NCBI GenBank assembly: GCA_963576565.1
Contig: OY755039.1
Coordinates: 141,863,369-141,927,368 of the forward strand
Reading direction: 5' to 3'
DNA length: 64,000 bases
Origin: Aspidapion aeneum
Taxonomy: Eukaryota > Arthropoda > Insecta > Coleoptera > Brentidae
Made by a program: the position numbers and the translations under genes. Shown piece after piece: positions 33,301-45,000 of the stretch (position 1 is the first letter of the stretch; each line of letters starts with the position of its first letter). Under the pieces are notes generated by a model that made no database searches, had not been told where the DNA came from, and was given only the letters and a program-made list of their open reading frames with translations.

Positions 33301-36300
33301 TTTCATTTGTGGTTGCAGTTTTTCGTGATTTTTCAACTTTTTACCTTATTTTTAAAAGTGTTTTTTGCTAAATTGTGGCCTATCGGTAATTAAGAAATTT
33401 AAAAGAAAACAATTTTGTGTTCGTGGGTGCGAAGACTATGTTAGCAGGCGCCATTCCCAAACGGAACCCAAAAAAAATACTTCGGCAAAAAAACTAACTT
33501 TGACGAAAGACGAAATTCACAAATATATAGTGTGTGATGGACACGTTGAACCGACGGAGTTTTAAATGTTAATATTTGGAAAAACATAGATTATTTCACT
33601 ATACTTATATACAGGGTCCGGCAGAATGATCTCCCACAATAAAAACGCCATTGTGCAGTAACTCTAAAGCGATATTTCTGTAATTTCTTGGTGTATTGCT
33701 GCTTTCAATTCGTCAATGGTTCGGGAATAGTGTTCAGATATTCCCAATGTATCTGGAACTATAACATGTCTACCAAGTGCGAAGTGAGTACGAAAAGTTC
33801 TTTGTGTCGTAATCACAGATTCGTTACCTACTTTTGCTTAATGTCTCGATAACGAAGGCACGATGGCAAGGTTATGGCAAACCGCGACCTACCAACCAAC
33901 TACGCTAAGCTTCCCCTCTCTTCAGTGATTCAGGCACAGTGGCAGTGCAAAATGTGGGAGATCATTATGCCGGATCCTGTTTAATTAAATGAATAACCGG
34001 CAATATTCACTTTACTTTAAAAGGCTTACGTTACAATTTTTTATTTTTCATGAAAAAACAATTAAAAATGTTTCAATTTATAGAAACCTATATTTGCAAC
34101 ATTATTATGTATAAAGCATTGTAAAAGTATACATTATTAATTTAAGTTAATGTAGAATGTGTAAATATTTTCTATGCACTAATAAAAAGGAAATTACTGT
34201 AGAATATTCGTCAAAAAGCCTTTTTTTAACTAGAAAATTAGCCTCTCAAGGAAATTTATGTGCCTAAATGAATGGGAAACAAACTTTTAAACCTTATAGA
34301 TTGAATAAAAATTTAACTTTCCTTTTTTTTATTGCTATTAGTCATTAATTTAAACATTCTTTGATTAAGGTTCCTTATTGATTGGTGTTTATAGTCTTTT
34401 TAAGCAAATTGAGCTTTGACACAAAATAACTCATTCTTATCAGCGCGCATCGTTTAAATTTAAATCTATGTAATTGACGAGTAGAATGAGTTTTTTAGTG
34501 TTAAAATTTAATTTGATAAAAACTGTTCAAAACACTATATTAAAACATGTAGCTTGATTGGAGAACGATTTCATTGATGGCTACGAGCATCCGGTATACA
34601 ATAATTTGAAAAGCCATCCTGTAGCTTAGAGACAAACTGCGCAAGCGTTATATTGTTTCAAATCCGCCTGTAAATGTTTAGTTCGGAGTACAAAGTTGGA
34701 GAGGCGCTGATTCGTGCATGACACCCCGGTATACTGCGCCAATTTAGTAATACAACTTCCACCGTGTAAATGTCTGGTCTACCTCTGTCATTCGTCTATG
34801 GGAGAACGATTTCATTGATGGCTACGAGCATCCGGTATACAATAATATGAAAAGCCATCCTGTAGCTTAAAGACAAACTGCGCAAGCGTTATATTGTTTC
34901 AAATCCGCCTGTAAATGTTTAGTTCGGAGCACAAAGTTGGAGAGGCGCTGATTCGTGCACGACACCCCGGTATACTGCGCCAATTTAGTAATACAACTTC
35001 CACCGTGTAAGTGTCTGGTCTATCTCTGTCATTCGTCTATGGACAAACTCTTCAAAGTTAAATTTATTTACGTCAAAATCAAAGGATGAAAATATTGGTG
35101 CTCTATACTCTAGCGATGTTTGGAGAGGGACGCACCTTCTGTTCTTGTTAACTCATAAGCGTGGGAAAATAAAAATAAACGATTTTTAACAAAACCTATA
35201 CAGGGAGTGCAGACAAACGTGTTTGTTTAAACAGGGCTATCAAAATGGACAGGCCACGATCCTCCACTTTGTTGACGTCACATCCGGGGCTGATTTTTTT
35301 TTTGATGGTCACGTTACGACACAGCTGATTGTCTTTAATATATTGAAGTTGGAATGACGGTTCATGGATATTTGATTTTTTTTTAAATAAAGCCGTTTTT
35401 GAGATTGTTTTTACTTTATTCTGGCAGAACAATTTTTTTTAAATGTATAGTAAGCCCTAATTTTTCATAGCCGCTTCATAAGCTCACACAAAACTTAAGT
35501 TTAAAGCAGAAGCGAATGTGACAATCACATATGACAAAGTCAAATACATGTCAAATATAACAGTTGGCATGTGGTACATGGCGGGTAATTTGAATTCAAA
35601 ATAAGGAATGCTAAATCTTGAAGATTTTAACCTTTTAATCATGTTGCTTCCTTACAAACCTTTGGTGGAATATCGGGATGGTGTCTGAGAATATTTCACT
35701 GAAATTTTGCGGAAATCTGTAGTGCCGCCATTTTGAAAATATCATAAAAAAACGTCTGACCTCCCATAAGACCCAATGTAAAATTCAGCCCCGGGAGAAC
35801 AGCTGATTTTTTCAGGGTCGTGGCCTCTATTTTTATGTTGGCCTTGGTTTAAATTTGGTTTTTCGCTGACAATTTAAATTATTTTAGTGAGACGCCAATG
35901 AACTTATTTTAATTTCAGCGACTGATTGGTTTGTCGCGTCTTTCTTTTGTAAAAATATGTCGTACATACAGGGTCTCTAATACTAGACATTCATAAATAT
36001 TGCTTTGTAAAGCAGTGCAACATGTACAGGGTGGTAGAGAAAAACCATCTATTTAGCCTTCTTCGATACATTTTCGGACATAGGCCTCCCCCAACATCTT
36101 CCACTCTTCTCTGTCTGTCGCCGTGTTAATCCATCTAGTTATCGCATGTTTCTTCAAATCGCCCGCCCATCTCATTTGGGGTCTTCCCCTACTTCTTTTA
36201 TTTTCCCAAGGTCTCCAGTTCACAATACATTTGTTCCATTGATTGTCTTTCTGTCTGATATTATGACCGGCAAATTTTGATTTTAATTTTGTTACTTCTC

Positions 36301-39300
36301 CTCTGACATCCCTTAATTTTTTTTTATTTCCTATCCATTCATTCCTTTTTCTTTGTGCTTCTGGGATCCATAGGTCCGTTTGGAGGTACTAAGGATATTT
36401 TTTTAAAATAAACTAAAATGCATTTTGTTTAACTCCAGACTCAATAACCTTCCGTTTGCAGCGGCGTAGCGTGCCTGAAGAGGCGGGGGGGGGGGGGGGC
36501 GACAGCTAAAAACGAATGAATCAAAAATCTTGCGACCAAAAAAAAAAGGTCTTTAGTTTGCCGCCCTCTGAATTTACAGTTGGCGGCCCTGCTACTTCAC
36601 GAACGCTTAGGGCGCTTCGGGCACCAATGAGGCGCCAGTACCGTCGGGGCGGGGGGGCGACAAACAACCCGCGCCCCCCCACGCTACGCCACTGTTCGTT
36701 TGATATCATACACGCCATATTTTCACATAAATTCTAATTTGTCAAATCGACCCCCACCCTTTTATTTGACTTGCGTTTGGTGGATTTTGTTCATTTTTAA
36801 ATCGGACCATCTTGACCCAAGACCCAGCCTATGTATCAAATTTCATTCAAATCGGGCAAGCGATTTTTGAGTTATGCGGGTTGGTCGTTACAGACAGACA
36901 TACAGACAGACAAATAGACGGCGCGACAAAAAAGTTTCAAAATCAACTGAAACGCAAAAAAAATTGAAATCGGAGCAACTTTTTTTTTCTCGAAAAAATT
37001 AGGATCACCATAGCTCACACAACTATAATAGTATAACTGTAGTAATGTGAGCTAATATCCTCAGTACCTCAAAAGGAAAGTGTATAATCCATGTATCCTT
37101 CCTGTACAGCGTGTCCCATTTTCGATGGGATTAAATGGGAAACTCGGTTATTATTAAAGATATCGATTTTCTGATTGCACCTTACCGTGCTCTTTTTTGG
37201 AGCCCTTAAAAATGGTGTAATCAGATTTTTGCTATACCCCGTGGTTTCGCTAATACAGGGAGTTTTTGAAAAAATTGCATTTTAATTAATTCCTTGTATC
37301 TCGCTCAATTTGCAAGATATTTTTATTCTGTAAAAACCTTTCTATGGCAACTTTTTTAGAGCAAAATAATGACGTTGTCAATTTTTTTAAATATTGTTTA
37401 GTTTTTGAGATATGGTATTTATCATAAAAAAATTAAATACGGACCTGGATTTTTTTGATTACTATTTTGATTGGTTCCTTGCTATTATTACCCTAAAATG
37501 ATATAACTTTAATATTTTTTTGATTTAAGATTAAAAAAAACTATTTAATATTTGAAAAAAAAAATTATAGTCCGAACCTGGAAATTTCCAACGTAATTAT
37601 AAATTAAAAATTGCAAGACACACTAGTTGAAAGATTTTTAGTTTATCTGTTTTGTAAAGTAATGATAATTAAAAGATTTATAAATAAAGTAAAAACGTTA
37701 AAAAGTTACAAAAATAATATCATACTAATTATTTGATGGTAGCACAGCAGGTCGTGAAATTTACAAAACAAAAGCATGGAATTGACATTGTCATTTTACT
37801 TGTCATTTTTGTGAATGGCTTACAATTATTTTAAACTGGCTAGAAATCGACCATATCCAGATTTTGAATAATGTGATATGATTGACTGCTTCATTCAAGC
37901 AACAAAATCCCAATATTTAAATGGCAGAAATATTTTTATGCAAAATGCGTTAAGAAAAATTACTTAAAAATGCCAACAATGTCTTACACATAATGGTAAT
38001 CAGAAAAATTAGTTATTTCTTGTAATTTATTTTTTTTTGTATTTTTCGTAGACTTTATTTCAAATAAATCTGTAAATTAACGTAAAACCATTTTAATATG
38101 CTAAGTATCAAAACAGTTAAACTAAATATTGTTTAACTAGCAATTTTTAATTTATATTTATGTTGGAAATATCCAGGTTCGGCATAATTTTTTTTTTAAA
38201 TATTAAATATTTTTTTTTACCTTAAAACAAAATTTTTTTAAATTTTTATTATTTTGTGATAATACTAGCATGAAACCAATCAAAATAGTACAAAAAAAAA
38301 TCCAGGTCCGTATTTAATTTTTTTATGATAAATACCATATCTCAAAAACTAAACAATATTTTAAAAAGTTGACAACGTCATTATTTTCTTCTAAAAAAGT
38401 TGCCATGAAAAGGTTTTTACAGAATAAAAATATCTCGCAAAATAAGCGAGATACAAGGGATTATTGAAAATACAATTTTTTCAAAAACTCCCTGTATTAG
38501 CGAAACTACGGGGTATAGCAAAAATCTGATTACGTCATTTTAAAGGGCTCAAAAAAAGAGCACGGTAAGGTGCAATCAGAAAATCAATATCTTTAATAAT
38601 AACCGAGTTTCCCATTTAATCCCATCGAAAATGGGACACGCTGTACTCACCTCTGGATTCCAGACCTGAACACTTACAAAATTAAACATGGATAAGTTAA
38701 CAAAAGCCCAAAGATCAAATCAAATGTCCAACGATGGATCGAAAAGACTAAATAGAGATAGATTAGTTAGTTTATTTCCCATCATTAATTTTTTTCAGGA
38801 AATGCTTTCCAGATCCTCCTTGGAAACTCAAAAACTCGAACTGATGACGATAATGAGCGAACTCAAACTCAACGCAGCCGCTTTAGAGAGAGAAAACATA
38901 GAGTTGAGGAGGGGGAATTACAATACTGACGGGAAAAAACCTCCATTCATGCCCAGAAGTCATTCTGGATCGCAACCTCAATTAACTTCGACACCCAATC
39001 AGTCTAGTCAGGTAACCTAGTTTCCATCTATGCACATCTCCTCTGATTTAAAAAACGGGACGTGGTTTTGCACCAGATTTAAATGCAGCGTGACCTGATC
39101 AGTTTTTTGAATCAGGGTAGGCACGTATAATAGTAGTAGTAGTAGTTGTGGTGGGAAGACCATTTTTGGTCTAGCGACTAGGCACACCGCGCCCTTTTCG
39201 CAAACCTCGATTTGTCCGTACATCATATGTCAAACTGATGCACGTGCCCCCTTGGGATGCAAGTTTTCTTTCTGTAAGAGGACTTAATTTTGCCTGACAC

Positions 39301-41991
39301 CTCTTTGTCGAGGGTAGGGATCTAGTATACACAGTGTACCCAAGTAACATTTCTTTATTTATAGCAGAAGCTTAAAGGTTGCCAGCGCCTTTCCTTAAAA
39401 CCGTTAGTTTTAATGTTTGGTCGCTAGCACGTTCCCATTACCCTTATATACCCGTTAGACCTCCTAAATGGGACTCCCCAATTGGTTGTGGCAACCTATG
39501 TATTAAACTCACTATAAAACCATAAGAAATAAACTCCAGCTTCGCCCTCTAGCGGTTCCACCAGTATAGAACCTTTTAGAGCCTAAAGCTATTATGCCAG
39601 GTTCTAAAAGCAACTCAGAAACGTCCTCTATCCTATTATAAAACTAGATTTGGTAATTTGGTATCCTGGCGATTCTGTTGAATACCATAATACCTATAAA
39701 GTAAAGAAGTTTTCCTATAAAAGCTATGGCGATATTTTAGATTCACAATGGATATATAAAATAATTTAGGTCACAAAATTGCCAAAAATGTCAGAGTCCC
39801 AAAATTATTTTATCACATAAAAATATACCGAGTTTGTCGTTTTGTTGATGATCAAATTGCCTGCCAGATTTATTTTTCTGATAAAATCGTATCTGAAAAG
39901 CTCTCAAAACAAGCGCGCCAGAACAAGAATGCTTTTTAATAGTTTTTTGATAACAAAATAACAAATATTTAAAATTTAAAAAAAAATTATTTACACTATT
40001 TACCATTAAAAATGTCTGTTTGGTTTACATAAATCAAAATTAAAGTAAAATTATTGTTAAAAAACACTGATAAAACGACTAGATAAATATTTTCTCTTTA
40101 CAATATTTATTAAATAAATGTATATACGCCATTATGGTTTTATAGTGGTCACTTGGTTTTATTTGTTACTGTATCGCAACAAGGATTTTTGAGTGCCCTT
40201 ATGAAACCAACAAAAAAGAACAATATAAACATAGTCAACACAACCTCACTTAAATTTTTTGTATTTGTTTTTAAAGTGTTTAAAAGCGTATAATTCAACA
40301 CTTTTAAATGTTTTTTATCGTGCAATTTCGACACAATCGAGAGGGCCAGTGCAATATTCGTGGTGCCTGCAGGTTGGAGGGCAACCTCTTATATTGGCCG
40401 TCTAAACAGGCCTTATCTAGGCATGGGTGTCCTACTCAGGAGGACGGAATTTTGCAATAGGTAGGTACCAATCTGTACCTAGGTATATCTATTATTTTTA
40501 CAAGAAATAACTAAAAAAAATAAAACACGAAAGTATTTACTTACTTCTGTTAGAACCCTTAAGGAAACAAGGTTTTATATGGCCGCCTATTTAAATAATA
40601 TTTAATATACAGCTATGGGTAACTATAAATACAAAAGAATTAAGTTTACCTTTAAGCCTTTCTATAAAACCTTTTTAAAATGCCTAAAAGTAATGGCAAA
40701 AACCAAAAGTCTAAAGTTTATATTTACCACTCTTAAAAACCTTAAGGAAACTAGGTTCTATATGGCCGCCTATCTAATCATATTTACTTTTAAACTAGTG
40801 GTAACTATAAAAACAAAAGGATATAAGATAACCTTTTAGCTCTATTATAAAACACTTTTGTGATGACCTAAAGTAATGAAAAAAACTAAATGACCAAAGT
40901 TTATATTTATTTATTTTTCAAAAGTTTAGGTAAAATGGTTTTATAAGACCATCTTAATAAATCAGAAATCAATAAAACCAAAAGTATCTAAAAGGAACAG
41001 AAGGAATATCAGTTTTATTATACTCCCTTTATAAATCCCTTTTTGGTTGTATAACACCCCTTTAGGTAATTAGCAATATAAATTACATTTATGTAGCCAA
41101 ATTGATCCTAAAACCCATAACAGCACCCTCTAAATAACCTAGGAACCAAATTAATAAAACCTTGAGTGGTAATAATGTTACTTGGGTACCCACGCTTTTA
41201 CACCCCTTCCGAAAGGTGGTCTTGCTACATGTTCTTTCATCTATCTAACATGGCTATCGTCCCAGATGAACTTGGTTATAGACGATAGACTTCTTTCCTT
41301 TTCAGCACAACAGTCGTGGTGGGCACGTATAAGGTCACTATATAACGACACCGGGTATAAGGCATCAACTAATAGAGTAAATTTGTAAAAAAAAGCTGCA
41401 AAAAGGGTATATTTTCTTATATTTGAGATAGTAGTACCTATGACCCCTAAGCCCAATTTTCATTGGAGGACTTTCCCTCCGAATATTTTAATAGCTGCGA
41501 AACTTCCGCCACTTTAAAAATACTCTGCCAATATATGGGCCCCTAAGCTCGCACTAGGTACTATAGTTATAGTGTACGTGTGAGCTAATATAACTAAAAA
41601 CTGAAATATATTTTATTCAACTCCGGACTAAATTACCTTTTGTTTGATACCACACAAGCCATGTTTTGACTTAAACTCAAATTTTTGAAATCTACCCCCA
41701 CCCTTAAAAAAACAAAAACTAAAATGTATTTTGTTAAACTCCGGACTCAATTACCTTTCGTTTGATATCACACACGCCATATTTTCACATAAACTCTAAT
41801 TATTGAAATCTACCCCCACCCTTTTATTTGGTTTGTGTTCGGTGAATTTTGTTCATTTTTAAATGGGACCATCTCGAGACAAGACCCAGCCTAGGTACTA
41901 AATTTCATTAAAATCGGCCGAGCGGTTTTTGAGTTATGCGCGTTGGTCGTTACAGACAGACATACAGACAGACAGACAGACATACATACAT

Positions 41992-42029
<38 letters not shown>

Positions 42030-45000
42030 GGCGCAACAAAAAAGTTTCAAAATCATCTGAAACGCAAAGATATATAAAAAATTTTGAAATCGGAGCAACT
42101 TTTTTTTTCTCGAAAAAATTAGGATCACCATAGCTCACACTACTATAGTCTACTATATGTGTGAGGTAAAATACTCATCTTTGACTCATTAGCTACCATG
42201 TGCGGTGTTTTTGTTGAAAAAGAAAGAAATTCTCAAAATTTCCCTACTCTTATGGAAAAAGTAATGTTTATAGGTTACAGTTAGATTTTATCCCAAATTT
42301 AATTCAATAATTAAAATAAAACTCGCAAAAACACAAATAAACAAAAACAGTCGTTGATAGGCAGTTGACATTACTAAATTAGAGAACGAAATGTTTTAAT
42401 AAAGCTCAAACAAGTTTCTTGGCTAATCGGGTAAAAAGGAGTCTTTGTTTCTCTGATATTTTTCCGTGGGTAACTTGAAAGCTTAACCTCACGGGGGTCC
42501 AAGATCTAATGGTCACCTAATAAGTGTTGACAGTTAACTGTTTCGTCCTTATGGGACTCCTCAGAACACTGCTTGGTGTGCAGTGTTCTGAGGAGTCCCA
42601 TATGGACGAAACAGTTAACTGTCAACACTTATTGGGTGTCCATTAGATCTTGGACCCCCGTGAGGTTAAGCTTTCAAGCTACCCACGAAAAAATATGAGA
42701 GAAACAAAAACTTCTTTTTACTCGATTAGCCACGAAACTTGTTTAATTTTTAAATTTACGGGTACAAATTTCACGTTTGTTAAAATAAAACGTTTGCCGG
42801 TCGGCGACCATTTTGAATTTTGTCAAATGCAATCAGTCAATATTCAATAATCCGTGTGTACTGTAAACTATCACTGCACTATATAAATTTTTGTTTCCTT
42901 TTTGTAGATCCTTCGTGTGTCACCTTCTCAAAGCCCAGTGATTTTGGCAGCAAACGGTACTGCCAGAATCAGCACCGATAACTTCGCAACACAAGACAAC
43001 TTAAGACCCAAAACTCCACCATCGAATTACAAGCGACAAATTGACATACAGTACGGCAGTTTACCAAGACAGCAGTTCTTGTTGAATGGTGGCGGTACTG
43101 TCAGTTTTACGACGGTCGATAATAACGCCAATCCACAGAAAAAGGGAGTTGCATTCGGTAAGATCTGTTTATACTCTGAGGATAAGTTAACCTTCAAGCA
43201 GCGTTGCCAACTTTTGTAAAAAATCTCCAGTACGCAACTTGAAATTTCCCTAGATTTTTCTTAATTTAAATATGCTTGATCCTGGGTGAGTAAAGCGTTA
43301 ATTGTTGTGAATCTCAAAACGATTTTTTTTTATCTTCTATCTTTAATGAAAATAAATTGTTTATTTATAATTTTAAAACCTTACATACTTATTTTAAATA
43401 AACTAAATGCTAAGTAGGCCAGTCATTAGAGCCAAAAAAAGACCCCCAGCTTGCAAAAGGTGGTGTAGTCGCGATTTTGACATATGTTGTGCATTTATTT
43501 AGTGTGCACGAAGAGGTTTTTCTTTTAATTACTTGGTCCCTGAACATTTGAGAAAAAAAGTTTCAGACAGAAGTTAAAGACAATAAAATTTCCTACAAAA
43601 ACGCTGCTGTACGTTTTTTTGTCAGACGAATAGTTCTTAAGTTATAACGCTAAACATTTCGCCGCCATTTTCGATTTTGACCAATTTTTTTTTAATGGCC
43701 CTTAACTTCGAAACTGATTATTTTTGAGAAAATCTTTTATTACATAAAATAAATGCCAGCTAATAGCCCATAAAATGAGAAATCACTGAGTTCTCTGGGT
43801 AGTTCCCTTGCTGAGATACGAACCCTGAAGTGTTAGCAATGCATCCGTTTCATATGTATTTCCATAGTATATGCAAAATAAACCGAAATTGTTCAGTTTT
43901 ATGTCATTTTCTCAAAAGGTTAGCATTTTACAGAAAGTGTGTAATCAACTTTATTGTAGAAAATTAAATTATCTTTTAAACGATGTATCATCTAGGTGGG
44001 CCAAGTCCACGGTTAGTACTTAATTGGCATTCAATTAATACTGCTAAGACTTCAGGGTTCGTATCTCAGCAAGGGTACTACCCAGATAACTCAGTGATGT
44101 CTCATTTTATAGGCCATTAGCTGGTCTTTATTTTATGTTATTACAGATTTTCTCAAAAATAATCAGTTTCAAAGTTAAAGGACACTAAAAAAAAATTGGT
44201 CAAAATCCCAAATGGCGGCGAAATGTTTAGGGTCATAACTCGAAAACCATTCGTTTGACAAAAAAACGTACGAAAGGTTTTTGAAGAAAATTTTATTGTC
44301 ATCAACTTTTGTTTAAAACATTTTTTCTAAAGGGTACAGTAACCAAGTAATTAACAAAAAAACGTTCGAAAACAAGGTCGAAAACTCCAATGTGAACAAT
44401 ATATGCCAAAATCGCGACCACACCACCTGTTGCAAGATAAAATTCTATAATGACTGGACTAAAGGAACAATAAGCAATTATGAAAGCGCTGGCGTACAGC
44501 ACGCTTTTTTTATTTAGGGTCACTGAATCACGAATACTACGTCTTCCTTCGCTAGGGTTCCAAGATACAGTGTCCCTAAAGTTATTGGGTAGATAAAATT
44601 TTATAAAAAACATTTTTTTGATTTACAATTACTTTTTAAATTAATTATTACACTAGATTTAAATCCTGAAAAATTCTATTTTAAAATTCCCTTTCGCTAA
44701 AGTTGGCAACCCTGCTTTAAATGCTTAAGGCTTATGATCACTCTCAAGTAACTTGCGTAAGTTCTTTACTAAGTTGTTGCTGGCATACACACTGTATCGC
44801 AAATGCTTGAAGAAAAAAAGCGGCTGTTATACAGGATGTTTTTTGCTAAAGGTAAAGCGGCTTTTTCGGGTATTTCTCGTACAGTTTTGTTTACAAGTGA
44901 GCCACTTCTTGGCCATCTAACAACGTCGGTTTTGATCAAATACGTTGTCATAGATAAAGGATTTGCGGCGCGGTTCAGTGAGCTTTTATTAGATAGGCAA

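Noticed and set aside
41946..42030. CRISPR-like regular repeats
   Set aside because: It is a simple tetranucleotide microsatellite with no spacers; the window is eukaryotic.
41934..42138. Frames rich in Cys-Leu-Ser-Val or Arg-Gln-Thr-Asp
   Set aside because: They are translations of the CAGA/TCTG microsatellite on both strands, not a gene.
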